A DNA stretch of 64,000 bases from Epiperipatus broadwayi (taxonomy: Eukaryota; Onychophora; Udeonychophora; Euonychophora; Peripatidae), in assembly GCA_028023455.1 (NCBI GenBank), contig JAQFVV010006295.1, positions 310,001-374,000 on the forward strand, read 5' to 3'. The first letter of the stretch is position 1, and each line of letters opens with the position of its first letter. The translations under genes were made by a program, and so were the position numbers. A model generated the notes under the pieces. That model was not told the DNA's origin. It searched no databases and saw nothing but the letters and a program-made list of their open reading frames with translations. Positions 11,401 to 24,600 of the stretch are shown here, one piece after another.

Positions 11401-12521
11401 AGGACTATAACATCTTGCTTACCAGTTGCATTATATTGCAGTCATACTTATGTTTGTTAAGATCAGTTTACAATCACTCATCAACTCAGTTTAAATGAGA
11501 TTTATAATCATCAGCTAAGAATAATTAGATAATTATTGATGACCAATAATTGAACTTAGTTGGATTAGCTATGGTATAAAAAAAATTCTAGACTTGTTTA
11601 TAAATTCTCAGTCAAATACGTGAAAAAGAATTTAACGTTGCATCCAAATTCAGGTAAATGTACCATTATATTAAAAGATTCGTAATAATTGAGCCTATTA
11701 TAATAAATAAAAAAAGTATAATTGTATGTATATATACAATTATTATAATTAAATACTATGTTTCATAAACTATTGATCAATGAGGAAAATTTGTCTTTAT
11801 ATATATGTTTTTCCCAAAATAATTTTGTTCATCAGGTAAGATAGAGATTTTAAATATCTGAATTTCTCTACCAGAAATTATAAATTAACTTTCTATTTAA
11901 GCACTATGCTTTTAAACTTATTTGTATTAAACCTTGAATATATTCAAAATCAAATACACATGTATTCAATGTTAAATCCTTTTAATGGTACATTGTAAAC
12001 CTCTCTCAATGAGTGGAGATCATTTCTGCCCATCTTAAAATACTCAATGGAATATTATGCATTGTCCTTTGAGGGATATATGTGTAATAATTAAATATTA
12101 CAATGAAGAGACATATATAGTGAATCAAAACTCCACACTCATAGCTGACCTTTCTTATTATTTATACTGTATATATTTCTCAGAACAATCTGATCATCAA
12201 GTCAAAACACTCAAATACATACTTGTGTGTTTTGTGTGGGAAAATAGTTTGGTAAATGTAAAGAATCTTAAGCAATAAGCATCATAAGTATTATTAGCAG
12301 TAGTTTAATCAATACATATATGTAAATATTTATTTTAATTTTCCATTATTATTATTGTTGATTTTGTTTTTAGGTTAAATTATTAAGATGTATGTTTACT
12401 TTTGTTAATAGTAAATAAAAGTTTATGTATTCTTATTTATATCAAAATCATTATTTGCAAATATGGTGGTAAAAGATATTAATTTTTTTTTTCGTTTAAT
12501 ATTTTTTTAAATGATGAGTTG
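8436..12521. other. AT-rich stretch without a recognised gene
   Basis: About 4 kb with no supported exon. A patch at about 10430-10680 has slightly more balanced composition and may be an old repeat. Short open frames here are what AT-rich random sequence gives. Confidence 0.5.
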
Positions 12522-12654
12522 TTATTTTATTTTAAAATCTACTTTTACAGATTTTATACATTATGTAATCTCAGTTTGTTTGTTATTAAGTTTTTATTTT
12601 ATTTTAAAATCTATTTTTCTAGATTTTATATGTTAAATAATCTTTGTTATTAAT
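12522..12654. repeat. Imperfect tandem duplication, period 72 bp
   Basis: TTATTTTATTTTAAAATCTA begins unit 1 at 12522 and unit 2 at 12594. Both units continue with a similar AGATTTTATA then TTGTTATTAA series, with several differences and a short deletion in the second. Confidence 0.75.
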
Positions 12655-15600
12655 TGTAATTCCATTATTCTGAAGCATTTTTAAGTTGTATATTTTGCTT
12701 TTATTTAAGATGTAGATATTTTATAAAATATCAAAAGTTTACTAATTATATTTACAAAAAATGTATTGTATTATTTTATTTATATAGAATTTATTTAATA
12801 TATTTTTTTATATTTATATTATTGCAATTTATATGTTTAGTCTTTACAAACATTCATTCCTATGAAGAGCAATAATTTGTCAGTATGCAAATAATAGTAA
12901 CTTTTTCTAACTAGTAACTATTTACATATAAAATAAATATATACACTTTAACACTAAAATTTATTTATATTATTTTGATTTTTACATTTTTTAGGCAAGT
13001 TGAGTTTTTTTTTAACATATCTTTATCATGCAATTATTTTTTGTACTGTAAAATAAATAAATTATTCAATATTAAAACCTTTTTCTAAGTTCAATTAGAT
13101 GATGATTTAATGTAAATAATGGGGTCTATTTTTGCTTTGCAGTTATTCTAACGGATACTTTGTCAGAACATTGTTTTATTGTGAAAATTGTGGTTCACTT
13201 AACAAGCTTATTAGAATATTAATATGCAACAAATAGATAAATAAGTATATATAAGGGGTAAATCCTTTGATTCTGTAGATAGTATTGCTGAAGTTGTGGC
13301 ATGTTTTTTATAATAAAAAAAATCTCTTAGCATTTCAAAAGTTGTTAAATTCTCTATCATTTAAAAATACAAATAATCAAGTTTATATAGGACATTTACT
13401 ATTGATTAAATAGTGCAGATATTCAGTGGTGAATCAAAATGCTGTAAGTTTCTATCTCAATTCTTCGTTAAGTAAATTTAAAAAATTAATTGGAGCAACT
13501 TAATGAAATTTTTCTGCCCAATCTCCACTTGGCCTCCTGAGAAAGTAACCATACGATCATTTTTATTTATTTTATAAACAATCTGCAAATAAATCATAAT
13601 TCTTAAATTGATTATAAAATTTTTATGAAAGGGAGTCATTTTGTATGTTTAATCTTAATATAGAGAATTTTTTATTATTATTTTTGATCTACTATTACAA
13701 ACATTTTACAGAATATCTTTTATTATTTAAAAAGTAATTTTTAATAATAGTATATATATATAATAGCTCTAAAATTAATTTTATTCTCATATATATTGAT
13801 CTCAGAAAGAATGCAAAGCATCATTTGAGGAGCCATTAATTTTATTTCAAAAATGCAAGTAGTTTTCTTATAAGATGATTGATTAATGCTAAGAAAAAGT
13901 TTCCATTATAAAATAACAGCTCATAAGAGGAAAAAAGGCAAGTGGTAGTTACAGGCAGAACAGTTTCATGAGTAATACCCAGATAGTACTTTATATTTAA
14001 AAAAAAAAAAACACTTCAATAATATTCAATAAAAATGCTAATAAAATATATATATATATATGGGTTGGTATTTTTAGATCTAGTGTCTGAACCTACCTTA
14101 GCACCTCTCTGGGGAGTGCCAAAGCATGAAACCATGGTCAGAGGTTTGGGGGGGGTCCTGCCAGAGATATTTTAAATACTTTCTTTGGCTAAGCATTTTT
14201 CACAAAGCTTGTTGAGAAATTGGCAATGCTCATTGTTTATATCTTACAAGCTTAAGAGAATTGGGTCATGTGATCTATGACTCTTATTTTGACTATATAT
14301 ATATATTCAGATTAGTATAATGATAATAATAATTAAAGTGGAGAGTTAAAATTTCATTTTAGGGGTTTTAAATAAAAAGCTGACAAAATCTCTTTTTTTT
14401 AACTTCATTAATTTTTTAAAAGATTAATAATTTTAGAATTTTAATTAATTTTTTCAACTTTTTTTTTTTCAATTTTTCTCTTGAATCAAAGAGCAAAATC
14501 TAATGAATGTAAAGATTACAACATAATGAAAACTTTTTGCTTATTAAAATTGTTTTCAAAATATTTTGAACTGTGATAAGCATGGTGTTTAGAAAAATAC
14601 TGTGGATATAACTTATTTATGAAAGATATCAAAAAATGCCTTTCAAGAAAATTATTGTTAAAACAGAAAAATAAAAATGATAAAGCATTTATTTTTATGA
14701 ATCATGATTTTTCCAAAAATCAAATACTTAGACTAATTTATATTATAATTAATGTTGTGATTTATTTTTAATGGTTTTGTTAGAATATTTATCTATCACT
14801 TAATAAATAAATTTGCATTTTAAGAATAAATCATTGCATAGTGTAATTGTAAAACAATTGCATCTTTACTTGGAAGTCTTCACATAGAACAGGTTATCTT
14901 TATGACACTATGATTGTATAAATACTTATATAAGTAAGTAAGGAATATTATATTTTTGTAAATTCAGTTTTTAAATAAATATTTGCACCTAAAAATTAAA
15001 GTTTTTTTTTCCCGCTTAACATAGTTTCATCTAATGTCAATCAAAAAATAACAAGTATTCTTCAATGCCTGTGTTAATAGTTACTATTTAGTTAAGTGTT
15101 ACTTATTTGGCAAATGTATTTTTATATACATTATACAGTCTGCATATCTGGAGTATTTAATATTTATTATCATGTAAAACCATTGAAAATTATTTTGTAA
15201 TAATTGTCTATTCTCTGCTTTAATGAACAAATATATATAAAGTTGGAACAAAGATATTTAGAGTTTTAGATATTAAAGCTAGACTATTATTACAAGTAAT
15301 TTATGGAATAAAGCAACAAACTCAATAGTGTAATTAGTATTTTCATTGTTTAATCATATTTTGGTAATTTAATTGCATCAATTCTGGTTTACAAATTAAT
15401 GTTTAGTAAATAGTAGAAATTCTGTGTGATATTTTTGATGTTGAAAAACATCTGATTTGCTCCAAAAATAATATGTCTTTAGTAGTTTATTTAGTGCCTT
15501 TTACTTTATTTGGATTGTTACAAAAAAAAATCTTTCACAGACTATCTGTAATAAATATTGTTGAGATCGTTTATTAAAAAATGTCAGATTGTTTTATCAG

Positions 15601-18600
15601 ATTTATTTATTTATTTTTTTACTAATGTGTCACTCCCAGATAAGTCATGTGATTTTGTGGTAAATAATTATTTACACATAATGTATGAATGCAGATATAT
15701 TGTTCCTGTTGTATTTTTTAAAATAAAACACCGCACTGCATACTAGTAGTTCTGTCTCTTTTTTTATGATTATTAGAAAATCATTTTTACATTCTGAAGG
15801 TTTTGATTAAAGTTATTCTTATTTGAATTGAATATAAAAACAAAGATGAATAAAAATAGTGGTTAATTAGTTAAATGTAATTTATAAATATATTAAAATT
15901 AATTTTGACTTGCTCAGTGACATACTCTTTAAATGTTAAAGCTTTCTAAATAGATTTTCATTTGAAGCAAGTGAGAAAATAAAAAAATTAGATGTAAGAA
16001 AAAAAAATCTCAATTTAACAGAAATGTTATTGTGCTATAATATCATTTTGTACTTTTGAGTAAGACTTTATAAGAATTTCAATTAAGAGTTATGAAATTT
16101 AAATTGTTTTAATAATTCAAATTTAAAATAAAGATGTTTCATCTGTGATATCTCAAACCTGAATAAATTATAATTTTTATATGTTTGATATGTTCAAAAT
16201 GTTTTCAGATTATTTATTAATATTATTGCTATCATAAATATAATAAGGGGGCAAATTTTTTGTGTCTTAGCTAACATTGACATACTCATCAACTTATAAG
16301 AAAATCTAAAACAGAAATTTTAATTAAAAGTTTTTTTATGTTAGAGAATTTAAGAGTGAAAGGATTTTATGATTTTGAAATATTAATATACTGATCAAAT
16401 TATAAAACTATTAAAACACTGTTTCAAGTCTAATAAAATTATAGTATTCAATCTTTTTATCAATTCTTAAATTGAAATTAAAGTAGGAAGGGTAAATATA
16501 AATTTTTTCATTATCTTATTCTGTATTGTTGTTAATTGTAACTTTTTTAATGCTTGTATATGTATCTTGACAGAGAGAAAAATAAATAGATAATATATTA
16601 ATAACTTTATGCTATTAAAGATGTATATTTATTATATAAAATAATTATTTATGATTTTTATTATTTAAATATTTACATACCGTTTTTAAAAATTATTTTA
16701 ATTTTACTATCTTTAAATTTAAACCAAATTGAAATTTAATTTTTTTTTTTTCTTTTTGAGATCGATCCAAACGAAGAAATATGTCATCGCAATCTATTTA
16801 GTCTCTGATAGCAGAATAAGCGATATGATCACTACCACATCATATTTAAGAAGACTGTGAATATAACTAAAAATAGAATATTTTTCTTAAAAGTGGAAAA
16901 ATTAATACAAATTCTTATTAAGAAATGACATTTTTTTAAATATTAAAACGAATTATTTGAGGATTTTTATGAAAGCAGCTAATAAGGATATCAATCATAC
17001 TTATTATTGTTAAGTTGTACCTTTTTTTAATCAAATAAACTATTTTTTCTTCCTCACATAATAAGGAATCAATATTAGAGTAATTTTAATAATGCTATTT
17101 ATTTAAAATATTATATGAAATTATAGTCTAAAAATGAAGATAAACATTGCATGTGTCTATTTTATAATAAGAAAAAACTATGTGAACTTCAAATTGATTG
17201 TAAATGGGTCTGTTATACTTTTCCTGACATTTTAGCAACAAAGGAGATCTTTGGATTCTGATACTAAAATAAATAAACCTTTATCGTTTGAAAACTGCTG
17301 GTTGTTATTTTTTAGATAGTAACCAATCAGGAAGCAGTTTTATTTAGGTATATATCGTTTGTCTATCATGAAATACTCTCTTTTTTTTTTTTACTATTTT
17401 TTCATTTTTGTTAAAAATCAGTACATTTTACAATCAGTTACTAAATTTCTCTAATTTTGAAACCTTTAAACAAAAATATCAATGGCACTAAGAAAACTTT
17501 AAAAAAAACACACCAACAGTTTCTTAGTCTGTAAACCAATCAAGATTATTATTACACCAGTTATAAAATATTTAATTTATATACATATGCGAACTTCAAT
17601 TGAACCTTTAATTAAAATTATAAAGTTTTTATGTTATTATTTTATGTTTTGAATAATTTTTCATCATTTTAAAGTCATTTATTTATATGCGTATTTATCT
17701 ATAGTGGTTGTAAGTAATGTATCAATTTTTTGTATATTTATAATTGTGAAACGGCCAAGTGAAGTCTGATATGTACTAACACTTTGATGATAGCCCCAAC
17801 CTTAATGTAGTTTTTTGTTTTGGATATATATGTTGAACAAGATGAAATTGATTATATATATATATTGATACTAATATTTTAAAAATGAAGGTCCCAATTG
17901 CAATATATTCATCAATACATAAATATAGAATAAAAAATAAATGCAAAGCTATGGTTAGGAGAAATAAAAAGTAGAATATTTATTATAAATAAAATAAATT
18001 TTTTTAACAAGTATTGAATATTCAGTTTTTGCAATATTTATATTCCTAAAAATCTGAAAAGAAAAAAACTTTTTATTGTATTTGAAAACCAATAGATAAA
18101 TGTTTCATTTTTGATATAATAATTATAATAAATTTTTCAAAGACAAAAATTTTTAATCTGTGCAGTGATACACTTTGTTTTTGTTTTTTTTAATTTTAGT
18201 AGAGTTTAAGTTTAATCTCAAGTTTGGGAATTTATCATTAGGTCCATATGTAGCATTTCTGTAAAGTACTAGTAAATGAATAAATTCCAATATTATGATT
18301 TGTTTATTTTTTTTTTAAATTCAAAATTGTGATTTGAAAGTTTATTATTTGTTTTTTTATTTTTGAGTGTGCTTAACAATATGATTATACTTTTTCTCTA
18401 GTAGCATGTTTTGTAGTATACTTTTTTTTTAAAGAATTCAATGGGCAATTGATAAATTTGGACTCCCAAAATGTTATATTCCACACTATATCAAATTCAT
18501 CACTAATTTTGATAATCACAACTTTATATGTTACATAAATATAAAGAGAAACATAATCCAAATAATAAAATTAAAGAAATATCTCAAAAATTGTGCTAAA

Positions 18601-19010
18601 ATTATTTTATATTTATATGTATGTGTGTACATCTTAAAATGTAAGAATGAATTTGATTTCATTAGCTAATTAAATCAGTTATAATTATGTTTCAAATCAA
18701 ACTTCATTGTTCATAAATTACATTGTTAAAAATGCATGATATGAAACTAGATAGCTTTAGAGCAAAGAGGTAAATATTATTGATACAGTTCAAATAAATT
18801 TTTAGGCAGGTATCTGATAAATGTAAAACTTGTAAACTGTGTATTTCCCTATGGTTCTATTTTCCTTGTCTGATGGTTTGGTTCATCAGTTTAAAATACT
18901 TTTTGATTGAATTACATATATTCTTTGGACTATTCAATATGCAGATGTGGTGTTTAAAAAATTGTTGAAACTGAGATATGTGACAAAAAAAAAAATTGTT
19001 CTTGTTACAG
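12655..19010. other. AT-rich stretch without a recognised gene
   Basis: About 6 kb. It contains an (AT)n run near 14046 followed by a higher-GC patch at about 14065-14250 (runs TTAGCACCTCTCTGGGGAG and GGTTTGGGGGGGGTCC) that may be an unidentified repeat fragment. An imperfect stem-loop lies at 17288-17341 (AAAACTGCT pairs with AGCAGTTTT). No exon is supported. Confidence 0.5.
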
Positions 19011-19128
19011 CAAAAGTTATTTAGTTGTTTGAGGTTATGGTCTGTCTCGGATTTTTAATAGTGACCATTTAGCAGCAAAAATATCTGGGTGTGCAATTTT
19101 TTCATCTCTGGCCATCAGTTGTTTGAGC

Positions 19129-19640
19129 TTAGTAGAGAAATGTCACTGGGTGCATTTTGGTGTTGATTCTAAGGCAGAAAGTACATCTGATGTACCACAA
19201 AGTATATAAACTAAAAGTTGCTGTATGGGCTGCTGGTATTGAGCTTTTACTGAGTCTTTCTAATAGGTTATCAAGTGCGATGTTATTTTGTCTATATATG
19301 TTAATGATAATTTCTTCAGTATTTGATAGAGCTGTGTAGGTGTGGAATAGGTGCTGTTGCATTCTTCTTCCCTGTAGCACAAGGAACAAAAAGCATCAAT
19401 TTTGGTGTAAAACCTATGGTATTTAAGGAAATAGGAGATAGGTAGAGTGTGAAGATTTAGCCTTAAGAGAAAGTAAAAAAAAATGGGTTCCAATGGCCAT
19501 TTTTTTGAATTGCTGCATCCAATGACTATTGTTCATATTTAGCATTGGTGACTGAGGATCAGTGGTTATGTCTGGATACAGCATACTATAAATGCTCCAA
19601 TAGGTGTATTTACCAACACCAAAAAAGACACCTGATCATA
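19129..19640 (-). pseudogene. LINE ORF2 C-terminal relic with RT zinc-binding-like region
   Basis: Two overlapping minus-strand frames together read like the end of a LINE polyprotein. From 19493 downwards, KIDAFCSLCYREEE resembles the CPLC-x-EE block of the reverse-transcriptase zinc-binding (zf-RVT) domain. After a shift to the frame at 19129-19389 come LFHTYTALSN (the H-x-F-H-C-P-like step), LERLSKSSIPAAHTATFSLY and TLWYIRCTFCLRIN, a typical Leu/Trp-rich tail ending at 19129. Further upstream (19494-19640) the same type of sequence continues with stops. No catalytic RT core is present. It is a different LINE type from the RTE copies at 1-565 and 41-45 kb, perhaps Tx1/L1-like, and could belong with the ORF1-like relic at 58.9-60.9 kb. 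Family assignment is by motif recall only. Confidence 0.55.
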
Positions 19641-21534
19641 ATGATTGTGTAATTCAATTTTAAATTTGAAAAGTTATGTTTTTCAAAATTTGGCTGTCAA
19701 ACAATAAGATATAATATATATATCTGTAAAAAAAAAAGTGTTATAATTGAAAAATATATCAAAATAAGTAAAACAAAACTTGTGCTTTGTTTATTAAGGA
19801 AAAAAAATCTTACTAGCATTGATATAGAAGCAATGCAATTGCAAAACAATAAGGTTTAGTCAGCAGACACAGTTTAGAGTTTTAATCTATAGGCAGAGAA
19901 TATAATTGAGTTGAGATCAACTATATCTGTTTTAACTTCAGATAAAAAGTCATGGTAAGAGAGCAAAGAATGTTGGAAAAGTGCTCGCATGATATAACAC
20001 TAATAAACTAACTTATCACAGATGTGATTGCTTTTTTCTGTGAAGCTAGATTCCAATATTCACTGTAAAAGAACTATTCTCTGAGTTTACTATTCAGCTG
20101 CTTTCTTCTAAGTTATCTCTTGTCTTCCAAACTATATATGTATCTTTGTATATTTAAAATATGGAATAAATAGCCACTAAATAAATTTTATGTCCATCTT
20201 TATCTTCTAAAGAAAGAAAAATCTACCTGGAATAAGGATCTGCAATTTTTATTGTAGTAAAACTATAAGAAGTCAAAAACTGCCCTTCAAAAGATAAAAG
20301 AAAATTATATTTAAAGTAATTAAATATAAAGCTTGCTATCTAATTGATTTATTAATTCATTTATTTTTAATGTATTAAGTTAGAAGTTTTAATTAATTTA
20401 AAGCAAATTACCTAGTATATGTTTGCTATCAAAATTTGTCTATTAATAATATTTGGAGTTCGCATTTGCAATTTTTCTTACAGTTTTATGAATTATAAAT
20501 CAAACCATTTCTAGACTAAGATGAAAATATGAAGTTAATTACACATTCTTTTGAATCTAGGAAAGGAGTTTATTTGTATTCACAATAACTTTACCTATTC
20601 TTTAAGAAGAATGAATTAATATTTATTTTGTTCCTTTTTATTTTTCTGTAATAGACAATTTTTAAATTATTAAATTTAATTGTGAATTCATTAGTTAATA
20701 TTTTATAAACAAAATTAATACTTTTGCTTTTTGATAACTTTATGAACAAAAATCATTATTCAAATACTATTTATTTTATTTTTTTGTCGTTATTAAATTC
20801 ATAAACTTTGCATTTTTTTAGTGTCTGTGTTTTATCTTAATTTGACCTTATACTTACTTATTGTGATTTAGATTCCACGATCTTGTAATGCTCAGGTATG
20901 TGATTTTATGCTTGGACATATTGTATATTGTGACATCCAAGTTAAAAGAAATAAACCAGAAATCATATTGTTCATAAATTAGTAAACTGTCTTGTAAAAG
21001 TTGAAACACAATTTAGAGAAATCAAAGGATCATTATCAACATCTTGGCATAAAATACTATCATTCAAATTTGCATCAATTGTGGTTCAGATAGAAACAGA
21101 GTACTCACTCATTATATAAAAATTATTTTTCTCAGCAGGGACTACTGAATTATATTTTATACTGTTATGTAAGTTGTTGTGTGAACAGAAATATTATATA
21201 TACAGTATTGTTGGTTTAGTGAACTTAATTTATCATTGCAATATCTATTCATATGAATTGATGGAAAATAATATAGCTCAAGTTTTGTTCATATATATTT
21301 TAAAAAAATATATAAATATTATTTACCTCCATCAGTCTCGAACTCTTATGACAATCGCAATATGCGATGAAATTAATTAATTGGTAAATTAAAAGATATA
21401 GCTCATAAAATTTTTTTTTTTTTACATTTAAAGTGAATAATTTACAAAACAAAATAAATTTTTTAATCTCAGCACATAATTTTATAAAATAAAATAAAAA
21501 TAATTTTTAAGCTTTTATAATCTGTATAATAATC
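19641..21534. other. AT-rich stretch without a recognised gene
   Basis: No exon, RNA gene or repeat element recognised in this stretch. Confidence 0.5.
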
Positions 21535-21597
21535 AATTGACGAAGCGCTTTATTACTTTTACAATGCTTTATTATCCACCCTTTCTTTCAGTTAACA

Positions 21598-21626
21598 GTT
21601 TCGATTGCCCCAGCAATCTTCTTCAG
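21598..21626 (-). ncRNA. Hammerhead-ribozyme-like core
   Basis: On the minus strand the order is CTGAAGAA (21626-21619), a perfect 6-bp stem GATTGC/GCAATC closed by a TGGG loop (21618-21603), and then GAAAC (21602-21598). This matches the layout of a type I hammerhead (CUGAUGA, stem II, GAAA) except for A in place of U in the CUGAUGA box. Penelope-like elements are known to carry such motifs in their terminal repeats, and Penelope-like coding relics occur at 51.6-52.7 kb. I could not fix stem III or the cleavage site after GAAAC, where GTTAAC is self-complementary, so catalytic ability is doubtful. Confidence 0.35.
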
Positions 21627-24600
21627 AACCTTATATCTCCTAATCTCACTGTTACAATCAATATGAAATAGTAGTTATTATACTTAGTGAAGAAGATAAA
21701 GGAATACTGGAAATAACGTTTTATAATCTGCTAATAATTTTATAAAAAATCCAAATTTAAGATATCTTTTATTTATCTGGTTAGTTTACAAAATATACAA
21801 ATGCAGACTAGCAGGAATATTTTTAGTGTTGAATTTGAAAACAATTCCATTGAGTTAATTCAAAAAGTTGAACTAAAGAAAATAGTGGTTCAAGACATCA
21901 GAAAATCCTATATCTACATGTTAACCCAGATGCACCAAAATTAATTATCTTACAGTTTTTTGTTGTTGATACTCACTATTGATTAAAACCTGAAAGAAAT
22001 AAAAGTAATTCTTACATTGGTAGATAAGCATGCTGATCAAGTTTCTTAAAAAAAATAGTCAAATTGTGAAAGTTAGTGAAGAGTTCACACTATTTATCTG
22101 ATTCTAATAAAATGCTTCACTTACCATTGACACAATTTTGAAGAGCTGCAAGGAATAAAACCACATAACTTTTATGTTTATTATAAATTTTGAACCTAAA
22201 AATACATATGGTTATGAAAAACTTACAAGAAATTCAATAATCTTCTAAAACTAACTGTGTCTTCTCACTGACAGTTTGAGAATATGTAAATTAGTGAATA
22301 CTTCACGAGGTTGGTAAGTGATTTTAAAACAAATATGAATCAATGCTACCATACAATTTAGAGTACAATAAAATAGTATTATAATACAATGATGAATAAG
22401 TTCTATTGCCAGGAACTTCATTAATTTAAAAAGAAGTGGAGAAAATAGAGTAAAATGTGTTTTGCTATAGATATAGAAATAAAAATTAAAACAAAATTGC
22501 AAATCTTAATGTGAAATTTGTTCAGAATTCTATAATAATGTGAAAATTAGAAATAGTTTAATCTTCTAACTCGGAAGCAGAAAAAAATTAGATTATTCTA
22601 ATATGAAGATTTTAAAGAAAAAAAATCCAAATGATTAGATACTATTTATAGTAAAGGATATATATTTCGAAAAACATAAAATATTACAATGGAGGTCCTA
22701 AATTGGGCGTCATATAAATATATAGAATAAATTAAAAAGATCAAAAACTTAGAATGCTGTGGTATGAGATCAAACAAATGGCAGATAATTGTGCTATTTG
22801 GAGAAAATTTATTTCAATACCTATGGTTCCATTAGTATTAAAAGTTAATAATATATTATAAAATGGTATAAAATTAACTTTTTACCAGTTCTACACTTCC
22901 TTTACATAATTAAGTTTTCATTACATGTAAATGTGTTTGTAATTTTTATTTAATATAATTATAAAGTACTTAATCATGAAATATAAACCATTTATCAGTT
23001 CCATACTTCAATTTCCACTAACCAAATCTGCATGTCATAATTATATGTTAAGTAAGCTGTTTTAAAACAGACTTATTTATTCAGAAAAATTCATAGTTAA
23101 AGATTATTATTATCTAGTAGTAAACACTTGATTTAAACAATAGTATAATAAAATTATTTTTTTTTTAGAAACTAATTATAAAAAAATATATGTAAACATA
23201 GAATAACATATGATCATCTTTAATGGTAGTTTATTCTTGCCTGGCATTATTAGCATTTCAATATACAATATATATATCGTCATTATTAAATAAACATCTA
23301 ATGGGTAAATCTATACACAAAACCTTTCAATCTCACTTTTCTTTAAATACTCAGCTATTTCCATTTCTTAAGATCATCAGTCAATTTTTAACTCTTTGCT
23401 GATAGTTCAGTATTTTTCAGCATACTTTCTTTTCTTCAAAAAAAAATTAGTTTTTTACTTGCTGTTTCAAATATCTTATCGTTTATGCAATTTTTTTTTT
23501 CTCTCTCCAAATCTACTTTTTAAAACTCCTCAATCTGCTTTCACTTTTTAATTGACTTATGTCTCTGTTTCACATGAAGCTTCTTATATGTGTGTATCTA
23601 TATAAAAGAAATTTTTTTTTTTTAATTTATAATGTTTTAATAAACTATATTATCATTGTAACTTTTAATCTTGTAGTTATTATTTCTTCACATCTAATTA
23701 TAATAGATTTACATTTATAGTCTCATTCACATCATTTATCTAGAATAATTTCTTTTACTCCTATCAGATAGTATGCACATCTATATTTTTCTTTAAGCCT
23801 TTTTCTTCCATTCTCATGACAGATCTAACATCAGTGTTGTTATGCTGAATATGAAATGTCATAAGAGATGTAATGTTATAATATGATACTAGAGGGTTTA
23901 TATTTATCTATTTGAAATTTCATTTTATAAGAAAATTTTGGTGGTAGTTTCCAAAAAACAAAAGCACATCCATTTGTATTTAACCCAATATTTTTTTCAG
24001 TGCTCATAAAAAATGTATTTCATTCCTAATGCATATATGAGAAAGAACAATTTTAGAACTAGTAATTCTAAGGAAATTTAAAAAGCACAATATATTTATA
24101 GATGGTAGAAAGAAAAGTCTGTTTGTCTGATGGTTTTTTATTATTTTAAGAAAGTTTCAGATTAATTATAGATGATTGGATTAATTTATAAAATAGCTTT
24201 TTATATTCTGAAAACTAATGGTGAAGAATATTATATTTATACCATTCTCATTATTAGCCACTTTTAAATGAATATGCTATTAAATCTCCAGGAAAAGACA
24301 AAAAAGTGTGTTTTATGGTGTCTATAGAAATTAATTTATTAATTATGTCCACATATATCATGCATATTTTTTAGTCTTTATTTCACATCATTCTGAAGCA
24401 AAATTTTCTACCAAAATACTGTAACATCTAGTTTATTATATTCAACCCTGTCATATTTTTCAAGAAATCAATCAATATCCTTTAAAAAAAAAAAAAATAG
24501 GGTATGCCTTTTCCATGAAAACCATAAAATATTTTTTTAGGAAGTTTATTATTATTAATAATTTCACATGCATTATCCAATTAAGATGCACCATTATAAT

